Part shown: piece after piece, positions 22,521 to 32,951 of the stretch
How positions within the stretch are numbered: the stretch's first letter is position 1
Layout of the letters: each line of letters begins with the position of its first letter
Assembly: GCA_026770575.1 (NCBI GenBank)
Contig: MU657185.1
Coordinates: 251,998 to 315,997 of the forward strand
Direction of reading: 5' to 3'
DNA length: 64,000 nucleotides
DNA from: Pelagophyceae sp. CCMP2097
Lineage: Eukaryota; Sar; Pelagophyceae
Made by a program: the position numbers and the translations under genes
The notes under the pieces: model-generated
What the model saw: only the letters and a program-made list of their open reading frames with translations
Told to the model about the DNA's origin: nothing
The model's database searches: none

Positions 22521-25500
22521 TCAGTCGACGAAGAGGCTCGGGTCGTTGGCGCTGACGTAGTGCGAGCCGCCGCCGCAGCGCCAGCCGCTCCCTTCGCGGT
22601 ACCACGAATAGCCCGCGGGGCATATGCCCATGAGCCGCTTCTGCACCGCCATCTCGCGCGCGATGGCCGCTTGCTTCGCGACCTAGTACACAGATTGCAT
22701 ATCGGTGCTGGGGGGCCGTCGGCGGGGACGCCGCGCGGCGCTTCGTCGAGGCGGTCGAGCTCGGCGAGGCGGTCCTCCTCGTACTTGATCTTCTGCCGCA
22801 TCGACGCGAGGACGATTGGCGCCTGCGGCCGCAGCGCGTTTTCGATCTCCGCCCCCTTCGCGCTCGTCTGCTCGTGCACGAACGCCACGATGTTTACGGC
22901 GAGAGCGCCGCCGCGGGCGAACTCCTCGAGCACCGCCGCGAGCGCCATGCGCGTCTCGTGGGTCTTGTCGTAGCCGAGGGCCACGCAGGCCTCCTGGAGC
23001 GCCGCGACGATGGCGTCGCCGCCGTCGCGCATCGCCGCGCAGAGCTCGGCCTCCTCGTCCGCGAAGAGTTCGACGCGTTCCTCGACGACGACGGCCTTCT
23101 CGACGACGACGGCCGCGGGCGGCGGCGGCGGCGCGGCCGCGCTGCTTCGCGCGGCGGCCCCCCGAGGCGCGCGCGCGGCCGGGGCGGCGGGCGGTCGGCG
23201 GTCGGCGAGGAGCGAGGCGAGGGCATTTGCGACATGCGCGTTCTGGACGGTGTCCGAGGCGGTGCACTCGCCGGCGACGCGCTTAGCCCAGAGCTCGACG
23301 TCCCGGCCGTTGGCGAACTGCGGCGCCTCGCAGAGACGGCGCGCCTGCACCTCGAGCGCGGCGCCGCGGATGCCGGCGACGACAAAGCCCTTGGCCTCGA
23401 GGTGCGTGCAGAGGAGCGCGGCCACGGTCGAAGCGTCGAGGTCCGGGAATCGGATCGTCTGCGTCACTCTCGATTTGAGGCCCGGGTTGACGTTGTCCAT
23501 CATGGCATCGACCTGGGCCTCGTAGCCGGCCAGGACAAGGACCATCTTGCCCTTGAAGGCGGGCTCAGTGAGCAGGTTGACCATCTCGTCCACGGCGTCC
23601 TTCATAAATGGATTTGCCGAGTCGTGGAGGCGGTACGCTTCGTCGACGAAGAGGACCCCGCCGCGCGCCTCGTCGAACTTTGCGCGCGTGCGTTGCGCCG
23701 CCTGGCCGACGAAGCCCGTGTTGAAGTCCGACGCCGAGGTCTCTACGAAGACGCCGCCGCCGAGCAGGTCGAGCGCCTCGAAGAACGCGCCCATGCGCCG
23801 CGCGACCGTCGTTTTCCCCGTTCCGGGGTTGCCCACGAATTTGAACGTGAGCTCGACGTCGTCGAGCGGGTCGCGGCCGCGCGCGCGCGCGGCGGCGACG
23901 GTGCGCACGCACTTTTGCGCAAAGTCGTGAAGGTCGTCCATGCCCACGAGGCCGTCGAAGACTGCGACGGGGTCCTTCTGCGCGCCGGCGTCGACCTCGC
24001 CGTCGACAAAGTCGCAGAGGAGGAGCGCCGAATCGGCGGCGCGTTCCTGCGGCGGCAGCGCCGCGAGGCGCTGCTCCGACCGCGCTACGGCCTCTGAGAT
24101 TGCGTTGTCCACGGCCCCCGCGTTGCCGAAGCGCGGCCGCATGCGCTGCTTGGCGAGGTCGCGGACGACGGCGCGCGCGTCCTCAAAGGCCAAGGTGCGC
24201 TCAATCTTGGCCACCTTGCCGAGGAGGATGCGGAGCAGCGCGGCGTCGTCGTAGTCCTCGAAGACGAACGCGGCGTCGAGCTGGAAGCGCCGCGCGAGGC
24301 CGGGATTGGCGCGCCGCAGCATGGCCTCCATGTCTTCGCGGTAGCCGAGGAGCAGCACGCAGCGGTCTTCGCCCGCCACGCCTTGCACTTGCTCCACGAT
24401 GGTCGTCAGCGCGGCCTCCTTGTACGGGCACTTGACGCCGCCGCCGCCGCCCGTGGGGTCCAGGCCGTAGGCTTCGTCGATGACGAGGACGCAGCCGCGC
24501 GACGCCTCGAGGATGGCCTTGGTGTTCGCCTCGGACTGCCCGAGGGCACCGCCGATGAAGTCGCTCGGGAACTTTACCAAGACGTCGCCCTTGGAGAGCA
24601 GGCCAACGTCGCGGAGGATCTGCCCATAGAGCCGCGCCACCGTCGTCTTGCCCGTCCCGGGGTTTCCCAGGAAGACGCGGTTGAGCGAGACCTCGGCGGG
24701 CCGCTGCTCCGCCTCTTCGCGCTCCAAGTTCGTCTCCATCATCCCGAGCAGCTGCTTGACGGACGCCTTCACCTTTTGGAGGCCCTCGAGGCCCTCGAGC
24801 TCGCGCAGCGCCGCCGAGTCCACGTCGACGATGCGCGGCCCGAGGAGGTCCTCGCGCGCGAGCAGCCCGTGGTCGCCCGCGCCGCGCCCGCAGCCGCGCT
24901 CGCGCTCGGCGACGACGCGCGCGGCTTGACGCTCGCGCGCCGTCTCGACGAGGTTGCGGACCTAGGCAGCGCCGTCTGACGCGTCGTCCACGGTCGTCGT
25001 CCGAGGGCATTATCGTCGCAGGTTCGAAGCAGGGTGACGCGCCGCGCGGGCGTTGCCGAAACCCGTCGTGCCGCGCAGCCGGCCGAGGCGCCGCGCGGCG
25101 ATGCGCACGTGCTTTGCGTCGGCGCCGCAGCGCGCCGCCGCGAGCTGGGCGGTGAGCGTCTCGGCGAGCTCGTCGTCTGACAAGTCGGCAAACTCGAAGC
25201 GCTTGCGGAAGCGCGACGGCAGGCCCTCATTGTGCTCGAGAAGCTCGTCCATGGGCTTCTTGTAGCCTGCGAGGACGACGACGAAGCGGCCGCGGTGGTC
25301 CTCCATGTTCGTCAGGAGCAAGTCGAGGACCTGGCGGCCCATGGGGTTTGACTTTGGCTCCAGCTGGTACGCCTCGTCGATGAAGAGCGCCCCGCCCTTG
25401 GCGAGCGACCGGAGTTCGGCGCGCGCGACGCCGCACAGCTCTTTCGGCGGAGAGCCATCGAACTCGACGTCGTACGAGCCGTCGGCGTGCGCGGCCGAAA

Positions 25501-28500
25501 CGGTGCCGCTCGCGGGCCCGGCCGTCTTCTTCGCCGCCGCGACCGCCACGCCAGCCTTCTTCGCCGCAGCGCCCGTCGCGCCAGTCTTCTTCGCCGCCGC
25601 GCCTGCCGCCGCCCCGCCCGGCTTTGGGCGGTGCTCGACACGCTCGCCGACGGCGAGCGCCGGTTTGCCGTCGTCGACGAGGTTGTCGAGGAGCTTTCGC
25701 AGGCCGGCGACGCCGTCGGCTAGCAGCTTTGCGCCCGACGTCTCCTCAAAGCCGCCGCACGGGAGCGCGCCGAGCTCGGCCAAAAGTTCGCCGTAGAGCC
25801 GCGCGACCGTCGTCTTGCCCGTGCCCGGGTTGCCTGTGAAGATGGCGCTGCACTGCTTCGTCGCGAGCGCGTCGCCGCGCTCCTTCTCAAAGGCGACGGT
25901 CGACTTGAGCGTGACCAAGTCGTCTTTGACCTGGCGTAGTCCCGTCAGCTCGAAGAGCGAACCGAGCGCGGCGCTCTCGCCGGCGCGGCGCCGGAGGTCC
26001 TCGGCCTCGGTGCCGCTCGGCCGCTGGGCGCCGCGGCCGAAGATCGCGCTCTCGGCGGCGCAGAGGCACTCGCGCGCGAGCGGCGCCAGCGCCGCAAAGC
26101 GCCGGCCCGGAGCGACGTCTGCGGCGACGGCGCACGCGAGCGCGAGGCCGTACGCCGTCCGCGGGGTCGCGGCGGCGGCGACGGCGGCGACGACGTCGCG
26201 CAGCGACCCGCTCGCCGCCGAGGCGTCGCCGACGTCGGGCGCTACGCGTGCCGCCGCGGGCGTCAGCTGGTACGTGCAGAGCGCGTCCAGCAGCCGCGCG
26301 TCGGCGTTGCCGTCGCGGAGTTGCTGAAAGGCGTCGTGCGCCTCGAGCCACCTCGCCTGGCCAAAGCTCGCGAGGCCACGGTCGAACAGCGGCGCGTCGC
26401 TCGGGGCGTCGCCGCCGGCGTCCGGCGGCGCGAGCGCCAAGTCGACGATTCGCTTCGCGAGGAGTTTGTCGCCGACGAATGCGAGCGCGTCGACGAGGAG
26501 CGCCCGCGGCCCAAAGGCCACGACGGCGGCGCGCGCGTCGGCGGCGGCGCCGACGGCGTCGCGGAGCGCCCGCTGGAGCTCGTCGGCGGCGCGTGCCGTG
26601 GCGTCGCCTAGCGCGAGGTTCGCGGCACCGTCGTCGGCCCGCTGCCGCGCCGCGGCCATGACGTTTGCGATGCCCTGGAGCTCGCGCTGCGTCTTGCGGT
26701 CAAGGTCGTCGAGGTCGCGCGCTGACTTTTGCTGGAGCGCTACGAATCGGCCCTGCGCGTCCGCGAGCTGCGCGGCGCGGACCGCACGCTCAGCGTCCCC
26801 GCGCTCCGCTATGGCGCGGAGGGCCTCGTCGCGCTCGCGCGCCCGCTCGAGCGCACCGTCCGTCGCGTGCGCTTCCCGCGCGTCGTCGAGCGCGCGCCGG
26901 ACCCGCTCGTGCTCGATCTCGCGGCGCATCTCCTCCAGCGCGGCCTCGCGCTCGGCGGCGAGCGCGTCAATTTCGTGGCGCATGCGCGCGACGGCGGCCT
27001 CTGTCTGCGCGCGCCTCTCGTCTGCGGCCGCGCGGATCACCGCCACGCGTTTGCGCTCCGCGGTGAGCTTCTTCTGCTCCTCGCGCTCGATCTCCGCGAT
27101 GCGGTCGCACGTCGCGCAGGGCACCACGTCGCGCCGCCGCGCGCAGCGCCGCTCGGTCGCGTGGCCGCGGTCGCAGTACGCGGCGACTCGCGCGGCGCAC
27201 TCGACGCCCGCGTGCGCGCGGTCGTAGGGGTGGCAGCGCAGCGGGCAGCCGTGGCCGCAGGGCAGCAGTTCGCGGCAAGGCAGCGCGCAGCCGCCGTCCC
27301 GGCAGTGCGCCTCAAAGGCCGCGCGCGTCGCCAGCGGCTCGCGCGGCTTCGTGCCATGCGTCGAGCAGACGGCAGGGAGGCCTCGGCAGACAGCGCCGCC
27401 CTCCTCGAGGCGCGCGAGCAGGCCCGTCCAGAGCGCGCGGCCCTCGCGGCTCGTGGCGCTGCGGAGCGTCTTCGCACTGCCGATGATCACCTCGCCGAGC
27501 CGCGCGCGCGAGAGCAGCACGTTGACGCGCTCGGGCTCGCAGAGGAAGCCGATGGACCCGGCCGGGTTGCAGCGCACGAGCGAGGCGATTATGACGTCGG
27601 CCTCCTCGCCCTGGAAGTTGTCGATCGTCGCGCACCGCACGGCCACCGGCGGCGGCGCGCTCGGCGCCGCCTCGGCGTCGCCGTCGATCTCCTCGAGTTC
27701 CGACTCGTCGAGCTCGCCGAGCAGCGTCCCGAAGTTGATTGCGCGGAAGGCCTTGCGCAGCTCCTGGAGCTGACCGAGGTACGGCGTCAGCACGACGATG
27801 TCCTACGTACAACGTCGGAGCGACGCGGCGTCGGCGGCAGGCGCGCACCTTTGGCTCGTAGTTTTGGCGGATGAGGTATTGCACCGTCTCGACCACGAGC
27901 TCGACCTAGCGCGGGCGCCGTCGCGGCCCCGCGGGGCGCCCGGGGAGGCCCCGCGGCGGCGCACCTCGTGCCGATTCGTCTTGTGCGCCGGGTCGGCGTC
28001 GCTGGCGCCGGCGCGGCACCCGTCCTCGGGGACGTCGTGGTCCAGGAAGACCACGTCGCGCACGAGGCCGCGTACGTGCGGGCGGCCGCGCGTGGCGGCG
28101 CCGTCCTCGAGCGCCGGGTACCTGCGAGTGCAATGCTTCGCCGGACGGTGCAGTCGCACGCGGGCGACGCACGTCGGCCGGATAAGCGCGGCGATGGCGG
28201 GGCGCATGCGATGCTGCACGGCGAGCTCGGCGTGGCGCGTGCCGCCGACGACGAGGCGCTCGAAGAGGCTGACGTTAAAGTTGTGTTGCCGAGCGGCAAC
28301 GGTGAGGTCGTGGTGCTCGAGCTTGGGCCGGAGCTGGCGGTGGTCGCCGATCATAATGAGATGTTTCATCTTGCGCTGCAAGCTCGTGAGCGAGTGCGCC
28401 TCGAGGACCTCGCCCGCCTCTTCGATGATGAGGACGCCGATGTCGCAGTCGTCGAGCAGGTCCTTGTACTTCGCGGCGCCCGTCGTCGTGCAGCCGATGA

Positions 28501-31111
28501 CGCGCGCCTCGCCGAGGGCGATGCGCCACTTGTCTCGGTTCAGGTCCTGCATCTCGTTTTTCAGGCGGTCGTAGCGCTGGAACGCCGCGGCACAGTCCTC
28601 GCGCGCGTCGCTCGAGAGACTATCCTCCCAGCACGCCTTGAGCGCGAGGCGCGCCGCCTTGGGCAGCGCCCAGACGTCGGCGGCGCCCGCCGGCGGCGCG
28701 TACCCCGCCGCGAAGACGCCGCGGCCCTGGCCTTTGAGCCATTGCTTCCAGAGGTAGTCCTGTTCGACCTTCTTGCCGCCCTCGCCGACCGTCGCAAAGC
28801 CGCCGGCGTCGTGCGCCTTGGGCGTCTTGAGCATGGCGTGGGCTGCCTGCGCCGCCGCGTCGCCCGACCGCAGGTGGCGCTCGAGCGTCTTCCACCACTT
28901 TGGGCCGATGGACGTCTTATCGAGCTGCGCGCGGAGGCCGTCGAGGGACTGCCGGCACTCCTCGAGCTCTGTCTTGAGCGCGCCGTAGCGCCGGCCGTTG
29001 AACGTTTGCGCGCGCTTGCCCGAGCGTTGGTCCTATTCGAGATTCTACAGACCGAACCACGAGGTCCCTTCTCTGAGAATGCGGTGTAATGTAATGAAAT
29101 AGGAATCACAGCATGTCCAGTCCCGGAGGACCTTCGATCGAGAATGCAGTACCTGGTAGATCTGCTCCGTCACCTCGCGCATGCTGTACTTTTCGAGCGC
29201 GGGCGCGCACTTGCCGCCGCAGCGAACGATGGACGTGATGCCCGCGGCCACGAGGTCGGTGAGAAAGTCGTCGAGCGCGTGGTTCGTAAACGTCAAGCAG
29301 AGGATCTTCTCCGTCGTGCGGCGGTGGATGACGTCGGCGATGCGGACGCCGAGGAACGTCTTGCCCGTGCCCGGCGGCCCGACGGTGAGCGAGACGCGCC
29401 GCGTCAGGGCCAGGTGCAGCGCGTCGCGCTGCGACGCGTCGTAGGCGAAGCCATCTTTAGCCTCCATCGCCGCGATCTCGGCGCCGACGTCGAGCTCGCC
29501 GAGGTATTCGGCCGCGGCGGGCTCCGCGCCGTGGACGATCTCCTCCTCAAAGGGCACCGCCTCCATGCGCTGCAGCGCCGCGAGGACGGGCGCGTACGTG
29601 AAGAAGCCGGCGCAGGCGCGGACGAGCGTGAGGCCCGTGTTGCCGCGGCCCACGGACCGCAGCAGCTCGGCGAGCACGTGCGGCGCGAGCGCCCGGAAGC
29701 CCGCGCCCGAGAACGCGAGGCCCACCATGGGCCGCGCGGCGCCGCCCTTGCCCTCCGTCCGCGCGAGGTCGGCGACGTCGGCCGTGGCGACGATTGCAAA
29801 GTGCTCGATCTGGAAGCCGTCCGCGCCTGGGTGCACGAGTGCGACGAGCGAGTCGCGCGGAAACATCTTGGAGCCGGCATTCTCCCAGTACTCATTCCGC
29901 TGCGCGGCGGTCTTGAGCGCGTGCGCGCGGTGGTGCGGCGGCAGCGTAAAGCTGACCATGAGCCGTGGCCGCGGGTCGGCCTCGAGGCGCTCAAACTTGA
30001 CGCCGGCAAACGCCGGCACCAGGTGCCTCGACGCGGCGCCGCCGCCGCGCTGCGCCACCGCGTGGAGCGCGCGCAGCGCCGCGCGCATGGGCCCGTTCAT
30101 GTCCTCGCGGAAGAGGCGGAATTGGCGGTCCAGCAGTGCCGCGGCCTTGTCGCCGAGCCACGGGTCGCCCACCGTCGGCAGGAACGGCGCCACGGCGCAG
30201 TTCACCTCGTCCGTCGACGGCGAAATGTCGACGCTCCGGTAGTCGGCGTGGTCGTTGGTGTGGCGGCCGCCGGCGACGTCGCGGACGTCGTCGAGCGAGT
30301 CGAGGAGCGCCGACGTCGCCGACCGCTCCGCCGCCGACCCGCTGAGCAGCGTCGTCAGGTTCGAGGCGCGCGGCGCGTCGCGCGTCACGAGCGCGTCGGC
30401 GAGCGCGACGACGTTTTCGTCGCCGCGCGCGTCCACGCTCAGCGCCAGCAGCTTGACCGCAAACCAGCTCGCCGCCGCGGCGTCAAAGCCCGACGCACCT
30501 GCCGGCGCCGCGAGCAGCGCCGCGAGCAGCGCCGCGACGAGCCTGCGCGCCGCGTCGAGGCGTGCCGCCGCGTCCGACGTGCTTCGAAATGGGACGCTGG
30601 AGTCGCTTGCCCCGGCGTCTCGTACATGACGGTGAGGACCTTGTCGAGATCGGCCTTGCACGTGCCGCGGCACATGTCGTCGCCACCGAGGCGCGCGATG
30701 AACGGGAGAACGGAACGCAGGACGTAATCGGCCGAGCTGTCGATGCTCAGCGACGCGCGGAGCACGCGCCGCCCGCCCCCGCCTTTTGTCATACGGAAGA
30801 GGAGCTCGCCGCCTAAAGGCCCTCGTCCACGACGCGCGGAAGACACGAGCGCACACCCTCTCCCGAGGCGCGCGGCAGACACGAGCGCGCACCGTCGCTC
30901 CGAGGCTCGTCGCCGTCGCCTCGCGCAGGAAGCGCGCGCCGTCGTCGCGCCCATTTATTTTGAAGGCTTCGTTGGAAAAGGCGCGGTGGAGGAAGTCGGA
31001 CACGCCGTCGCGGTGCGCCGGGCGAGCCTGCGGCGCGCCCTTGCCGCCGCCGCCCTTTCCACCGCCCCGCCCTCCGCCGCCGCCGCGCCGGCCTCCTCCC
31101 CGTGCCGACAT
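22521..31111 (-). CDS. ZNFX1-like SF1 helicase with NFX1-type zinc finger and three CbxX/CfxQ AAA+ modules
   Basis: Nine exons (31111-30883, 30812-30662, 30596-29153, 29032-28173, 28121-27965, 27905-27849, 27802-25043, 24961-22730, 22682-22521) join in phase to 2,683 residues. A Gly/Arg-rich N-terminus precedes a UPF1/ZNFX1-type helicase: motif I GPPGTGKT (~res 532), Ia LTFTNHALDDF, II LIIEEAGEVLEAH (~810), III IGDHRQLRPK, HRMRP, V IDNFQGEEADV and VI VNVLLSRAR. A Cys/His-rich NFX1-like finger (CGHGCPLRCH) and a coiled coil follow. Three CbxX-type AAA+ modules come next, each with GNPGTGKTTVAR and an I/VDEAY Walker B (~1616, ~1985, ~2270). The C-terminus ends in a small Cys/Trp motif (ICPAGYSWYREGSGWRCGGG). 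Animal ZNFX1 proteins bind RNA in antiviral and small-RNA pathways, so an RNA-surveillance role with an AAA+ motor is plausible. The exon 1 donor is uncertain, and the intron at 24962-25042 begins with GC. Confidence 0.85.
25400..25670 (-). other. Tudor/agenet-like insert with Lys/Ala linker inside the first AAA+ module
   Basis: Between Walker A and Walker B of AAA+ module 1 the protein carries about 85 extra residues. They read VGERVEHRPKPGG, then a Lys/Ala spacer built from three AAKK(T/A)G-like units, then GTVSAAHADGSYDVEFDG. The two outer pieces resemble the halves of a Tudor/agenet-type SH3-like barrel. The other two modules lack the insert. Confidence 0.6.
29033..29152 (-). other. repeat-derived intron of the helicase gene
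   Basis: This 120-nt intron (GTACTG..ATAG) splits EQIYQ from DQRSGK in phase 0. It contains a 50-bp block also found between genes at 32583-32632. Its interior also holds an imperfect direct repeat (GCATTCTC..GAAGG.CCTC, twice). It is longer and more AT-rich than the other introns of the gene. Confidence 0.75.
29086..29135. repeat. dispersed 50-bp repeat, intronic copy
   Basis: It runs from GTAATGTAATGAAATAGG to CCCGGAGGACCTTC and matches 32583-32632 at 48 of 50 positions by eye. Confidence 0.85.
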
Positions 31112-31632
31112 GAACCTTGAGAGGCCTCGGCGCGAGGTCTCGGAGCGGCCCCGGGGCGCGTAGATCCACGCGCGACGACCCGGTCCCGAATCGGACTTGT
31201 GTGTCGAACACTTGGGCGTGCTGCGCCCCGCCCTTTCTTTCCGATTTCCTTCGGTGGAGGCGACCTCCCAAACGGACGAGCGTCGAGCCCATGCACGCAG
31301 ACACCGAGGCAGCACCGACGTGTACGTCACACCGACGCTCGTCCCGTCGCGGCGCCTGTGTGCACGAGGAGCTGCAATAAGAATTCAATAAGTGGTGTTT
31401 CTATCCCCGGGGCTGAGGCTTCTGATAGATCGACACGTATAAACGGTGTCATCGAGGCGGCTCGGCCCCGGGGGCGTCGCAAACAGACGAGTGTCGATCC
31501 ACGCAGACACCGAGGCAGCACCGACGCGACGTCACATCGAGACGTGCTCGTCCCGCCGCGGCGCCTGTGCGCACGAGGAGCTGCAATAAGTCGTGTTTCT
31601 ATATTCTGATAGATCGACACGTGTAAACGGTA
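31112..31632. other. intergenic region between helicase start and F-box gene
   Basis: This contains the helicase 5' flank and most of a two-copy tandem repeat (31275-31660). No gene is supported. Confidence 0.6.
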
Positions 31633-31660
31633 TCATCGAGGCGGCTCGGTCCCGGGGGCG
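31275..31660. repeat. two-copy tandem repeat of about 175-205 bp
   Basis: Copy 1 spans 31275-31480 and copy 2 31486-31660. Both run from GACGAG(C/T)GTCGA, through CACGCAGACACCGAGGCAGC, GCACGAGGAGCTGCAATAAG and GATAGATCGACACGT, to CGAGGCGGCTCGG(C/T)CCCGG. Copy 2 includes the last coding bases and stop codon of the F-box gene at 31633; copy 1 is a duplicate lying outside the gene. Confidence 0.85.
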
Positions 31661-32371
31661 TGTCCGCTGGTCCTCGGGGCGCGCTCGAGGATGTAGGTGA
31701 AGACGCCGGGGGTCCCGCCGAGCCAGCCGAGGCGCTGGAAGGTCCCCGCGCACTCGAGCCGGCCTCCGTGCAGTTCGCGCAGCGCGCCCATGTACGAGTA
31801 CGCGCTGACGGCCCCGTGGCACTTTTCCGTCCAGGCGAGCGCCCAGGGGCGCTTCTGGGCCCCGGGGACGAAGTGCGCGCAGAGCGCGCCGGCGAGCGTG
31901 CCCTGGACGTCGGGCGACGCCGCGCCGGCCGCCACTCGGCGGTGTTCCACGGCGCCCGCGAGAGCGAGCGAGGCGCCGGCAAAGTCCAGCACCCCGCTAG
32001 TCTCGACGCGGCCCTTGCGGCCCTCGGACGTGCCCGAGAGCAGCCTGTGCGCGGCGCAGTCCGACGGCCGCCGCATTCGGACGCCGCGACGGCCTTCGTC
32101 CGCACCAGCGTCCGCCGACGACGCGCAGCTGGCTGCGCTTCGCACGCGCCCGGCGTGCCGCCCGCCAGCGCCACGACGGCTCGGTGCCGCCGTCCTCGAG
32201 CTCGAAAAGCGAACCGGCCCACCGCATAGCGAAGACGTGGCGCCAGGCGTCGTCGCAGAGCCAGACGCGCGAGGCGCATTCCGCACTCGCCAGCCCCTGT
32301 TCGTCTAGGTACTCAAAGAGCCGCAGCTTGAGGAAGTCGTCGTCCAGGAGCCTCGACACGGGAGGGGCCAT
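31633..32371 (-). CDS. F-box protein
   Basis: Two exons (32371-32106 and 32044-31633) join in phase across a 61-nt GTGCGG..CAG intron to give 225 residues. The N-terminus holds an F-box (LRLFEYLDEQGLASAECASR, then W, then DAWRHVFAMRW), the module that docks substrate receptors on Skp1 in SCF ubiquitin ligases. The rest is a single domain rich in aromatic and small residues (PWALAWTEKCHGAVSAYSYM, TPGVFTYILER) that is probably the substrate-binding part; no repeats or known domain were recognised. The stop codon and the last few codons lie in a tandem repeat that is duplicated just downstream. Confidence 0.75.
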
Positions 32372-32951
32372 GGGGGCGACCTACAAGGCTGTAAACGACC
32401 CGTACCTCCCCAGCGTGCAACCCAACGTGCACGCACCTCTGTCGCAGCTCGAGAGCCAGCTCGCGAGCTCGTTGACCATGTTCCGATCCGCCGAAACTGG
32501 AAAATCAGCAAATTTCTCTACAATTCAATGACAATAATTATTGTACAATTATTAATAATTGTAGGAATTCCTACAATGTCATGTAATGTAATGTAATAGG
32601 AATCACAGGATGTCCAGTCCCGGAGGACCTTCTCCTGGCCTAGTCAGATCAACCAACTTAGCACGAATTCATGTACGCCGCCGATCTGCACGGGAGTCGC
32701 ACACTGCACTCAACGCCGCTTTCCGGTCTATAAATTAACACCCGCATGCCTCATGTACTGTACAATTGTACTCGTTGTAGGGGGCGCAACCCTTTCCCCG
32801 AACACTTATTTGAAAAAAAGGAGGATGGAATCAAGTCGCCACGGGGCAGCCACGTGCGGCGCCTGGTCCAAGTGACCGTCCACACCAGCTCGGTGCGGAG
32901 CGTGCCACCCGGGCCCCAGCGTCGCCGCGGCGCGGCGGCGGTCGCGTGTCA
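32372..32951. other. intergenic region with AT-rich repeat and dispersed 50-bp repeat
   Basis: This holds the AT-rich block 32531-32582 and the 50-bp block 32583-32632. The remainder, including a CCGCATGCCTCATGTACTG stretch near 32742, shows no gene. Confidence 0.6.
32531..32632. repeat. AT-rich palindromic repeat joined to dispersed 50-bp repeat
   Basis: ACAATAATTATTGTACAATT and GTAGGAATTCCTAC match the island at 3193-3243. The adjoining 32583-32632 matches the helicase intron block. A (GTAAT)3 run marks the junction. This links the palindrome family to the intron-associated sequence. Confidence 0.8.

Noticed and set aside
29144..30727. Plus-strand frame (527 codons) opposite the helicase
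   Set aside because: Shadow of helicase exon 3, which carries GPPGTGKT on the minus strand.
22379..31330. Three or more separate genes for helicase and AAA+ parts
   Set aside because: All eight introns between 30883 and 22682 keep phase, and the order of motifs continues across every junction, so one gene is favoured.
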